NCBI GenBank assembly: GCA_963764365.1
Contig: CAVXSI010000018.1
Location: forward strand, 1 to 32,844
DNA: 32,844 nt
From: VRUE01 sp963764365
GTDB lineage: Bacteria; Actinomycetota; Thermoleophilia; Solirubrobacterales; 70-9
Direction of reading: 5' to 3'
Numbering within the stretch: the first letter of the stretch is position 1; every line of letters begins with the position of its first letter. The translations under genes and the position numbers were made by a program. Positions 23,593 to 32,844 of this stretch are shown here, piece after piece. Below the pieces are notes generated by a model. The model was not told the DNA's origin. It ran no database searches and saw only the letters and a list, made by a program, of their open reading frames with translations.

Positions 23593-23784
23593 GCCTCCGG
23601 TGCCGGGACCGACGGGAGCGACGGAGTTCGGGCGACGCCCGTGGCGCGAAGGGCCGCTGCTGAGAATGGCGTCGACCTTGGGGCGGTAGCTGGAAGCGGC
23701 CCGGGAAGCAAGGTCACCAAGGAGGACGTGCTGGCTGCTGCCGACGGCGATGGGAGCTGGGCGGGCGGCGCCCTCGCCTGGGGG
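23590..23784 (+). pseudogene. E3-binding (PSBD) segment of E2 in a shifted frame
   Basis: In the +1 frame relative to the lipoyl gene the translation contains ATPVARRAAAENGVDLGAVA, then GSGPGSKVTKEDVLAAA, the standard peripheral-subunit-binding domain that docks lipoamide dehydrogenase. It has no start codon with a ribosome site of its own, and after about 23760 the sense frame moves back by -1, most simply at the run of five G's at 23780-23784. It is a genuine conserved domain that cannot be translated conventionally from this sequence. Confidence 0.68.
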
Positions 23785-23813
23785 AGGAGAAGCAGCTGCG
23801 GGGGCCTGCCGCG

Positions 23814-26800
23814 ATGCTGGCTCAGGCGATGGGGGAGAGCCGGGAGGTTCCCACCGCCACCTCGTTCCGGACCGTGGCGGTGGACACGTTGGACGCGAAG
23901 CGGAAGGCTCTCAACGGGCAGCTGAAAGAGCGTGGGTTGAAGGTGTCCTTCACTCACCTGATCGCCTGGGCGATCGTGCAGGCCGCCAAGGAGTGGCCGG
24001 TGATGGTGCGCCGCTTCGAGGAGCGCGACGGCAAGCCGTTCGCGATCGAGAACGGGCCGGTCAACCTCGGGATCGCGGTCGACGTCGAGCGCAAGGACGG
24101 CTCGCGCAGCCTGATGGTGCCCGCGATCAAGGGCGCCGACGGGCTCGACTTCGCCTCCTTCCACTCCTATTACGAGGACCTGATCACGAAGACGCGGGAG
24201 AACAAGCTCACCGCCGACGACTTCCAGGGCACCAACATCTCCCTCACCAATCCGGGCGGGATCGGCACCGTCGCCTCGGTGCCGCGGCTGCTGAAGGGCC
24301 AGAGCGCGATCGTCGCCGCCGGCGCGATCGCCTACCCGCCGGAGTGGGCGCACGCCTCGAGCGACCGCCTGCGGCAGCTCGGCGTCTCGAAGACGATGAC
24401 GTTGACCTCCACCTATGACCACCGGGTGATCCAGGGAGCCGAGTCGGGCGCCTTCCTGCGCCGGATCGAAGGGCTGCTGGAAGGCGACGACGGCTTCTAC
24501 GACTCGGTCGCCGCCGACCTCGGCGTCGACCCGGCGCCGCTCGCCGCAGCCCACCCGGCCTCGGCCTCGGCGCCGCCGCTCGGCGCGCCGAGCGCGGCGG
24601 CGACCCCGGGCCGGCCGGACGAGGAGCTGCTCGGCGCGGTCCAGGCGGCGACCTCGCTGCTGAAGGGCTACCGCACCCACGGCCACCTCGCGGCGCGGCT
24701 CGACCCGCTCGGCCGCGAGCCCGAGGGCGACCCGGCGCTGCAGCCGGAGAACCTCAACCTGACCCCGGAGCTGATGGCGCGCGTGCCCGCCTCCGTCCTC
24801 CGCATCGGCGTCCCCGGCGAGACCCTGCTGGAGGTGCTGCCGCGGATGCGCGAGGCCTACTGCGGCACGATCGCCTACCAGTTCGAGCACCTCTCCTCAC
24901 ACCAGCAGCGCACCTGGCTGCAGGAGATGGTCGAGACCGGCGCCCACCGCCAGCCGCTTGAGGACGCCGAGAAACGCCGCCTGCTGAATCGCCTGATCGA
25001 CGTCTTCGAGTTCGAGCGCTTCATCGAGAAGGCGTACCTGGGGCAGAAGATCTTCTCGGTCGAGGGGCTCGACGCGGTGGTGCCGATGCTCGACGAGCTG
25101 GTCACCCTCGCCGGCCGCTCCGGCGCCGAGGAGGTCGTCTTCGGGATGGCCCACCGCGGCCGCCTCAGCGTCCTCGCCCACAACCTCGGCCGCTCGGTCG
25201 AGTCGATCCTCGCCGAGTTCGAGGGCTCGAAGCAGATCGAGCAGGTGAAGGCGGTAGCCTCGATCCCCCACGGCGGCACCGGCGACGTCAAGTACCACTA
25301 CGGCCACCAGGGCACCTACGAGGCCGGCGACGGCGAGAAGGTCGCCGTCCGCCTCTACCCCAATCCGAGCCACCTCGAGTTCGTCGACCCGGTCGTCGAG
25401 GGGGCGACCCGCTTCCTGCAGTCGAAGCTCGACGGGCCGAAGATCGAGCACCGCCCGAAGCACGCGGTGCCGGTCCTGCTGCACGGCGACGGCGCCTTCC
25501 CCGGCCAGGGCGTGGTCGCCGAGACGCTCAACCTGCAATCGCTGCGCGGCTACACGACCGGCGGCACGATCCACATCATCCAGGACAACCAGGTGGGCTT
25601 CACCACCGACCCCGAGGACGCCCGCTCGACCCCCTACGCGGCCGACATGGCGAAGGGCTTCAACGTGCCGATCGTCCACGTCAACGCCGACGACGTCGAG
25701 TCCTGCTCGGCGGCGGTGCGCCTGGCGATGGCCTACCGCGAGCGCTGGGGGAGAGACATCGTCATCGACCTGATCGGCTACCGCCGCTACGGCCACAACG
25801 AGACCGACGAGCCCGCCTACACCCAGCCGGCGATCGCGGCGAAGATCAAGGCCCACCCGCCGGTTTCCGAGATCTACGCGAAGAGGCTGGTCGACGAGGG
25901 CACCGTCTCCGAGCAGGACGTCGAGGAGGCACGCAGCGAGCGCCACGAGGAGATGTCGGCGGCGCTGAAGGACCTGCGCAAGAAGATGGAGCTGGGCGAG
26001 TACGAAGACCCGACCGTGACCACCTCGAGCACGGGAGAACTCGACCGCAGCGCCAGCCCGCCGGTCGACACCGCGCTCCCGGCCGAGACGCTGCGCGAGC
26101 TGAACGGCGCCCTGCTCGAGGTGCCGGAGAGCTTCACGATCCACCGCAAGCTGCGCAAACCGCTCGGCAAACGCAGCGACGCGCTGGAGAGCGGCGGGAT
26201 CGAGTTCGGCCACGCCGAGGCGCTCGCCTTCGCCTCGCTGCTGACCGAGGGGGTCCACGTCCGCCTCACCGGCCAGGACACCGAGCGCGGCACCTTCTCC
26301 CACCGCCACCTCGTCCTCCACGACGAGAAGACCGGCCTGCCCTACTCCCCGATCCAAAACCTCGCCGCCGCCAAAGCGCCGTTCGAGCTCTACAACAGCC
26401 CGCTCTCGGAGGTCGCCTGCCTCGGCTTCGAGTACGGCTACTCATCCGCCGACCCGAAGGCGCTGGTCCTCTGGGAGGCGCAGTTCGGCGACTTCGCCAA
26501 CGCCGGCCAGGTGATCATCGACAGCTTCATCGTCTCCGGCGAGGCGAAGTGGGGGCAGACCAGCCGCCTGACGCTGCTGCTGCCGCACGGCTACGAGGGC
26601 TCCGGCCCGGAGCACTCCAGCGCCAGGATCGAGCGCTTCCTCGCCCTCGGCGCCGAGGGCAACATCCGCATCGCCAACCCCAGCACCGCCGCCCAGTACT
26701 TCCACCTGCTGCGCCGCCAGGCGCTGATCCGCAAGCCGCGGCCGCTGATCGTCTTCACGCCGAAGGGCCTGCTGCGCCTCGACCGCGCCGCCGCCTCGCT

Positions 26801-27236
26801 CGAGCAGCTGACCGACGGCCAGTTCCGCCACATCCTCGACGACCCGCGGGCGTCCGATCGGCGCGAGAAGGTCGAGCGGCTGGTGCTCTGCACCGGCAAG
26901 GTCTACTTCGATATCGACGCCAGCGAGCGGCGCGAGACGGCCGAGAACGTCGCGATCGCCCGGGTCGAGATGCTCTACCCGTTCGCCAAGCAGCAGCTGA
27001 GCGAGCTGATCGCCTCCTACCCGAACCTGAAGGAGATCGTCTGGACGCAGGAGGAGCCGCGCAACATGGGCTGCTGGAAGGTGATGTCGCGCCGCATGCC
27101 GGACCTGCTGCCGGAGGGGATCGAGCTGGGCTACGTCGGCAGGCCGACGCGGGCCAGCCCGGGCGAGGGATACTCGGTGGCGCATGCGCGCGAGCAGGAG
27201 CGGATCGTGCTTACGGCGCTTACTCCCGGGGCGTAG
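23814..27236 (+). CDS. kgd: 2-oxoglutarate dehydrogenase, fused E2 catalytic + E1 (Kgd/OdhA type)
   Basis: 1140 residues from the ATG at 23814; homologous sequence (GEEKQLRGPAA) begins upstream near 23778 without a usable start. The first ~240 residues are the E2 acyltransferase domain with active-site STYDHRVIQGAESGAFL. The rest is E1: FGMAHRGRLSVLAHNLG, the thiamine-diphosphate motif HGDGAFPGQGVVAETLNL with IQDNQVGF, and the C-terminal region with WEAQFGDFANAGQ. Actinobacterial Kgd/OdhA has exactly this E2c-E1 order and makes succinyl-CoA from 2-oxoglutarate. Unusually, lipoyl and E3-binding domains precede it collinearly. A family 1 hairpin follows the stop by about 30 bases. Confidence 0.92.
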   Translation: MLAQAMGESREVPTATSFRTVAVDTLDAKRKALNGQLKERGLKVSFTHLIAWAIVQAAKEWPVMVRRFEERDGKPFAIENGPVNLGIAVDVERKDGSRSLMVPAIKGADGLDFASFHSYYEDLITKTRENKLTADDFQGTNISLTNPGGIGTVASVPRLLKGQSAIVAAGAIAYPPEWAHASSDRLRQLGVSKTMTLTSTYDHRVIQGAESGAFLRRIEGLLEGDDGFYDSVAADLGVDPAPLAAAHPASASAPPLGAPSAAATPGRPDEELLGAVQAATSLLKGYRTHGHLAARLDPLGREPEGDPALQPENLNLTPELMARVPASVLRIGVPGETLLEVLPRMREAYCGTIAYQFEHLSSHQQRTWLQEMVETGAHRQPLEDAEKRRLLNRLIDVFEFERFIEKAYLGQKIFSVEGLDAVVPMLDELVTLAGRSGAEEVVFGMAHRGRLSVLAHNLGRSVESILAEFEGSKQIEQVKAVASIPHGGTGDVKYHYGHQGTYEAGDGEKVAVRLYPNPSHLEFVDPVVEGATRFLQSKLDGPKIEHRPKHAVPVLLHGDGAFPGQGVVAETLNLQSLRGYTTGGTIHIIQDNQVGFTTDPEDARSTPYAADMAKGFNVPIVHVNADDVESCSAAVRLAMAYRERWGRDIVIDLIGYRRYGHNETDEPAYTQPAIAAKIKAHPPVSEIYAKRLVDEGTVSEQDVEEARSERHEEMSAALKDLRKKMELGEYEDPTVTTSSTGELDRSASPPVDTALPAETLRELNGALLEVPESFTIHRKLRKPLGKRSDALESGGIEFGHAEALAFASLLTEGVHVRLTGQDTERGTFSHRHLVLHDEKTGLPYSPIQNLAAAKAPFELYNSPLSEVACLGFEYGYSSADPKALVLWEAQFGDFANAGQVIIDSFIVSGEAKWGQTSRLTLLLPHGYEGSGPEHSSARIERFLALGAEGNIRIANPSTAAQYFHLLRRQALIRKPRPLIVFTPKGLLRLDRAAASLEQLTDGQFRHILDDPRASDRREKVERLVLCTGKVYFDIDASERRETAENVAIARVEMLYPFAKQQLSELIASYPNLKEIVWTQEEPRNMGCWKVMSRRMPDLLPEGIELGYVGRPTRASPGEGYSVAHAREQERIVLTALTPGA

Positions 27237-27266
27237 GGGTGCGGGTCCTTGTCCTTGTGGCCGGGG

Positions 27267-27386
27267 GGAGTGCAGGGGGTGTCCCCCCGTTGCTGGGTTT
27301 TTCGCCTGGCGACGCAGAGGCCGTCCGAGATCGTGGGTGGGGCGAAAAAGAGGACGCCGCTGCCGGGGGGACACCCCCTGCACTCC
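27267..27386. repeat. Constant-core hairpin element, family 1, copy d
   Basis: Perfect 23-bp arms (27267-27289 and 27364-27386), GGAGTG plus the shared CAGGGGGTGTCCCCCCG. The 74-base core keeps GCTGGGTTTTTCGCC and AGGACGCCGCTGC, but its middle differs, and the inner stem has changed in concert to TTTTTCGCC/GGCGAAAAA. It follows the oxoglutarate dehydrogenase stop and a T-run (CTTTT) comes after the right arm, consistent with a terminator. Confidence 0.87.
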
Positions 27387-27433
27387 TTTTCGGGTTCAGG
27401 CCGCGTTGCTGAGCTGGATACGCTGGCCAGGAC

Positions 27434-27772
27434 ATGAGGAAGCCCGTGCCGGGAAAGCTGTTCGTGTGGGTGAAGCGCCTTTCTTGGCTGGAGCTGGGGA
27501 TTTTCTCGGGGTTGATCTTCTTCTGGTTGGCGCCCGGGTTTGAAACGGAGACGATGGTCTTTGGGTGGGCGCACGGGTTGGGGTTCGTGGTGCTCTGCAT
27601 CGTCATCTGGGTCGCCTGTGTGAGGCGGGAGTCGCCCTACACGCTGCTGGCGGCGACGCTCACTCCGGTCGGGCCGGTCGGCAGCGTGATCGGGATCGAG
27701 CTGATCGAGCGGCGTGGCTGGGGCGTTGCGGAAATCCCGCAGAACGTTGCGGAGAGCCCGAAAATCCGCTAA
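27434..27772 (+). CDS. Small membrane protein, DUF3817-like
   Basis: 112 residues with hydrophobic segments at about 17-34, 44-62 and 70-90. FGWAHGLGFVVLCIVIWVAC and a GPVGSVIGIELIER end are typical of the DUF3817 family of small integral membrane proteins of unknown function. The histidine-glycine in the second helix is the family's most conserved feature. It starts 47 bases after a hairpin that separates it from oxoglutarate dehydrogenase, and a sigma70-like promoter begins eight bases after its stop. Confidence 0.68.
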   Translation: MRKPVPGKLFVWVKRLSWLELGIFSGLIFFWLAPGFETETMVFGWAHGLGFVVLCIVIWVACVRRESPYTLLAATLTPVGPVGSVIGIELIERRGWGVAEIPQNVAESPKIR

Positions 27773-27779
27773 GGCCAGC

Positions 27780-27808
27780 TTGACCTCGGCGCCGGGAGGC
27801 GCTATAGG
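27780..27808 (+). promoter_or_regulatory. Sigma70-type promoter facing a gene-free region
   Basis: TTGACC (27780-27785), exactly 17 bases, then TATAGG (27803-27808) followed by TAAT. This is one of the best housekeeping-type promoters in the window, yet no plus-strand coding region follows before the convergent aconitase gene. Confidence 0.5.
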
Positions 27809-27814
27809 TAATCG

Positions 27815-28120
27815 TGACTGTTCCCAGTCGGGCAGTCCCAGCCTGGGGGAACAGGCGCGTCGGCATCCCTCCCTGGCTACCGACGCAGGTGCAGCGAGGG
27901 TCGCGCGGACCCCCTGCCTCCCGCGGCCCTCCTGTACCGCTCTTGCGGTGGGGAGGTGGCTCGGAAGCCTGGGGCGCGCGTCTGGCGGCGGCGAACGCTG
28001 CGCGAGGCGGCGTCCTCGGTCGGCCAGGTAGCGCTGCTACCTGGCCTTCCTGCGTCCTTGCCTCGCTTGGTTCGGCGCTCGCCAGCCGCACACCCCAGTC
28101 TTCCGAGCCACCTCCCCACC
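27815..28120 (+). ncRNA. Candidate structured non-coding RNA
   Basis: Downstream of the 27780 promoter about 300 bases hold no plausible ORF but many stems: GACTG/CAGTC, CTGTTCCC/GGGAACAG, GCGTCGG/CCGACGC, GGGTC/GACCC, ACCGC/GCGGT on a TCTT loop, GGCCAGGTAGC/GCTACCTGGCC (28022-28046), and 21-bp outer arms GGTGGGGAGGTGGCTCGGAA at 27947 with the complement ending at 28120. No match to tmRNA, RNase P or SRP signatures is visible. It could instead be a large intergenic repeat or a terminator for both convergent genes. Confidence 0.4.
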
Positions 28121-28133
28121 TTTACGGGTCTTA

Positions 28134-30935
<2,802 letters not shown>

Positions 30936-30962
30936 GACTCCATCCTACGAAGCGGCGGTCTT

Positions 30963-31057
30963 GGGAGGGAGTGGGGGCCTCTCGCCCGGACAAGTGTCGC
31001 GCTAATTAGCGCGACACTTTGAGTATCCGCCCGTTCGAGAGGCCCCCACTCCCTCCC
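30963..31057. repeat. Nested palindrome upstream of aconitase
   Basis: Perfect 22-bp outer arms (30963-30984 and 31036-31057) surround a 51-base core. The core contains a perfect 28-bp palindrome at 30992-31019 (AAGTGTCGCGCTAA and its mirror), with AT-rich centre TAATTA. The inner palindrome has operator-like form (TetR-type sites look similar; actinobacterial aconitase genes can be under a TetR repressor, AcnR), while the outer arms resemble the hairpin elements elsewhere. Confidence 0.72.
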
Positions 31058-31062
31058 TGTCA

Positions 31063-31224
31063 GCGTCAGCGCTTGTCGGGCGGGTGGCGTCGGTGGCTCC
31101 CCCTCACTCGCAACTCGTCGATGGAGAGTGGGTGGGCTGGCGCCGCAAGCGCCATGCTCCTCCCGCGCAAAACGTTCGGGGGAGCCACCGACGCCCCCGT
31201 CTCTCCTGCGTCAGCGCTTGTCGG
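31063..31224. repeat. 17-bp direct repeat flanking family 2 copy b
   Basis: GCGTCAGCGCTTGTCGG occurs at 31063-31079 and again at 31208-31224. The second copy holds the last codons and stop of the SDR gene at 31211. The copies bound the family 2 hairpin at 31086-31195, as a target-site duplication or slipped duplication would. Confidence 0.75.
31086..31195. repeat. Constant-core hairpin element, family 2, copy b
   Basis: Perfect 18-bp arms (31086-31103 and 31178-31195, GGCGTCGGTGGCTCCCCC) enclose a 74-base core that is the reverse orientation of the core at 21027-21100. The outer 22 and 26 core bases are shared, the middle differs, and the arms differ from copy a yet pair perfectly. It lies just downstream of the SDR gene at 31211 (minus strand). 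Confidence 0.82.
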
Positions 31225-32011
31225 ATTGGCCTTTGGCGACCGTAGCCGCCGCCTTTTGGCCGGCGTCGCCGCTGGCGATCTTGACCGAGACGCCGGGGCT
31301 GGCGAGGGCGAAGTGGGCGAGCAGGCGTTGCTGGATCGGAGCGACGGTGATCTCGACCTTGTTGCGCTCGATCGCGCGCAGGACGGCCGCGGCGACCTGC
31401 TGCGGGGTGCCGGTGCCGAGGCCGGGGAGTGGAGGGGCGCCCGAGTCGGCGTACATGCCCGCTTCGCGGATCGTGCCCGGGGAGACGATCGAGACGCCGA
31501 TCCCGAGCGGGTCGAGGTCGGCGCGGAGGCCGAGCGCGAAGCCGCGCAGGCCGAACTTGGTCGCGTTGTAGATCGACGAGAGCGGCGTCGCCGACTTGCC
31601 CGAGAGCGAGGAGACGAAGACCATGTGGCCCGAGCCGCGCTCCAGCATCGCCGGCTCGAGAGCGCGGGCGAGCAGGATCGGCGCCTCGAGGTTGACGCGC
31701 AGGGCCCCGGTCAGCTGCTCGGTCGTGAAGTCGGTGAGCCGGCCGGTCCCGGGCAGCCCGGCGTTCGCCACGAGGATGTCGACGTCGCCTGCTTCGGCCG
31801 CCAGCTTCTCGGCCGCGCCGGGCTCGGCGAGGTCGGCGGGGAGGGTGCGGTGGCCGTCGCCGGGCAGCCCGGATGCGAGCGCTTCCAGGGCCTCCGCCTT
31901 GCGGCCGCTGAGGATGAGCTCGGCGCCACGCCCCGCGAGAGCGGCGGCGATCGCCTGGCCGAGACCTCCGGTGGCCCCCGTGAGGAGCGCTGATCGGCCG
32001 GCAAGTTCCAT
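31211..32011 (-). CDS. SDR-family oxidoreductase
   Basis: 266 residues, single classical SDR: GATGGLG (residues 13-19) as the nucleotide loop, NAG in LVANAGLPG, active-site serine in FVSSLSGKS and YNATK as the catalytic tyrosine/lysine. It is longer at the C-terminus than minimal SDRs, with an alanine/lysine-rich tail. The start MELAGRSALLTGATG at 32011 fits the family; upstream in-frame codons lie in the divergent promoter region. Substrate unknown. Its last codons are duplicated at 31063-31079. Confidence 0.82.
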   Translation of the reverse strand: MELAGRSALLTGATGGLGQAIAAALAGRGAELILSGRKAEALEALASGLPGDGHRTLPADLAEPGAAEKLAAEAGDVDILVANAGLPGTGRLTDFTTEQLTGALRVNLEAPILLARALEPAMLERGSGHMVFVSSLSGKSATPLSSIYNATKFGLRGFALGLRADLDPLGIGVSIVSPGTIREAGMYADSGAPPLPGLGTGTPQQVAAAVLRAIERNKVEITVAPIQQRLLAHFALASPGVSVKIASGDAGQKAAATVAKGQSDKR

Positions 32012-32142
32012 CCCAAGGCGCAAGCTAGCAGCCGCGTCGCCGAAAGGAATCGGGCATGAATGTGCGAAAGGCAACAATATGTTTGCGTTCTGTGAGCATC
32101 CAGCCGGGCGATCGTCTACACTGCCCGCCGTTCCAAACAACC

Positions 32143-32272
32143 GAAGCGCCTAATCCCGCCAGCACAATGCGACGCGGGAACGGGGGAACCACGTTTTCGG
32201 GGCTAACCCGCTCAGATAGGGCGGGGGCGCAGGCTCCTTTCGCGCCAGCCCGACAGCTAACCCCGTAGGCAG
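32143..32272 (+). promoter_or_regulatory. c-di-AMP (ydaO/yuaA) riboswitch
   Basis: Conserved elements occur in order: CGCCTAATCCCGC near the start, GCGGGAACGGGGGAACCA, the GATAGGGCGG segment, and GACAGCTAACCCCGTAGGC near the end. This matches the ydaO/yuaA leader consensus (RF00379), which binds cyclic di-AMP and in actinobacteria often precedes wall-hydrolase genes. The ribosome site and start of the NlpC/P60-like gene follow immediately. A weak -10 (TACACT, 32117-32122) may mark its promoter. Confidence 0.85.
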
Positions 32273-32321
32273 ACGAAGGAGATCGGTTTGCTTACGAACA
32301 GCTCAAAGTTCAGAATCGGGG

Positions 32322-32844
32322 TTGGCGGCGACGGCGGCTCTCGTCTCGCTTGCCCTCCTGGCACCGGCCGGTGCTTCCGCCAGCTGCGACAGCGGTGGGC
32401 TGACCCCGGCCGAAATCGACATCTGCACCCCCACCCCGAAGGCACGGCTTCTGCAAAACGGGATGCTGATCCCGCCGAAATCCGCGCCCGGCCGCGTCAA
32501 GCGAGTGATCGCATTCGCCAACCGGATCCGCACCAAGCCCTACGTCTGGGGCGGCGGCCACGGCCGCTGGTGGGACCGTGGCTACGACTGCTCGGGCTCG
32601 GTCAGCTACGCCCTGCACGGCGGCCAGTTCATCGAAGACCCGCTGCCCTCCGGCCCGATGGAGCGCTGGGGACTGACGGGCGAAGGCCGCTGGATCACCG
32701 TCTACGCCAACCCCGGCCACGCCTACGCGGTGATCGCCGGCTACCGCTGGGACACCTCCGGCGACGCCAACGGCAGTGGGCCGCGCTGGCACGAAGACCT
32801 GCGCGACAACGTCGGCTACGTCGCCCGGCACCCCGCCGGTTTCT
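32322..32844 (+). CDS. Secreted NlpC/P60-like cell-wall hydrolase, partial
   Basis: Truncated by the window edge after ~174 codons. After a signal-like start (ALVSLALLAPAGASA) come KPYVWGGGHGRWWDRGYDCS with the catalytic cysteine and NPGHAYAVIAGYRWDTS with the histidine, an NlpC/P60-type endopeptidase arrangement common in Solirubrobacteria. I place the start at the TTG at 32322 in the protein's own frame, but AAGGAG precedes another TTG at 32288 whose frame (MLTNSSKFRIGV) would continue into this one if one G of the GGGG at 32318-32321 were removed. The riboswitch upstream implies regulation by c-di-AMP, a wall and osmotic signal. Confidence 0.75.
   Translation, partial: MAATAALVSLALLAPAGASASCDSGGLTPAEIDICTPTPKARLLQNGMLIPPKSAPGRVKRVIAFANRIRTKPYVWGGGHGRWWDRGYDCSGSVSYALHGGQFIEDPLPSGPMERWGLTGEGRWITVYANPGHAYAVIAGYRWDTSGDANGSGPRWHEDLRDNVGYVARHPAGF

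Noticed and set aside
23586..23593. TTTAAAG as a -1 slippery heptamer
   Set aside because: The heptamer would have to be read as T TTA AAG, but neither the lipoyl nor the E3-binding frame reads it that way, and the needed shift is +1.
27815..28120. tmRNA, RNase P RNA or SRP RNA
   Set aside because: None of the invariant signatures (tRNA-like CCA end, GGAAGGAAGC-type SRP loop, RNase P core blocks) is visible.

Overview
The window is GC-rich, dense chromosomal DNA from an actinobacterium. Three things point to class Thermoleophilia (Solirubrobacterales or relatives): two exported repeat proteins beginning with an RLTYANVMSS-type leader, an actinobacterial Kgd-type oxoglutarate dehydrogenase, and a decaprenyl-phosphate phosphoribosyltransferase-like UbiA protein. 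The lineage is an inference; no rRNA or tRNA gene is present to confirm it.

Layout. 1-4153 is an accessory block: an XRE/nucleotidyltransferase pair with a perfect 8-bp palindromic operator, an AbiEii-like nucleotidyltransferase/HTH pair with its own palindrome, a decayed PIN-toxin fragment, and two paralogous exported repeat proteins. 4334-8472 holds a phosphotransferase and, divergent from it, a sensor kinase plus single-domain response regulator. Between them sits an ATPase/DUF4143/PD-(D/E)XK gene bounded by an exact 51-bp direct repeat and preceded by 23-bp iterons. 8469-10903 (minus) is a DEAD-box helicase overlapping a quinone oxidoreductase. 11144-14423 (plus) is a PfkB kinase, citrate synthase and two small conserved proteins. 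14441-18822 (minus) is a UbiA prenyltransferase, a third nucleotidyltransferase module with a 57-residue partner, an OmpR-type two-component system and a secreted DUF5666-like protein. 19045-23119 (minus) is an AGPS-like FAD oxidase and a two-domain SDR reductase. 23214-27236 (plus) encodes lipoyl, E3-binding, E2-catalytic and E1 parts of oxoglutarate dehydrogenase in one collinear stretch but in three reading-frame segments. 27434-32011 holds a small membrane protein, a possible structured RNA, aconitase and an SDR. The window ends in a c-di-AMP-riboswitch-controlled NlpC/P60-like wall hydrolase cut by the edge.

How it fits together. Citrate synthase, oxoglutarate dehydrogenase and aconitase lie within about 19 kb, so the core is a loose TCA-cycle neighbourhood, mixed with lipid reductases and signalling genes.

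The most unusual material is between genes. Two families of about 110-125-bp hairpins (four and two copies) have conserved cores, but their outer stem arms differ between copies while staying self-complementary. They sit mostly at gene 3' ends. Other long palindromes (10992-11129, 27947-28120, 30963-31057) resemble them in design. Several genes show probable single-base frame changes, some next to short G or C runs, so part of the apparent decay could be assembly error.
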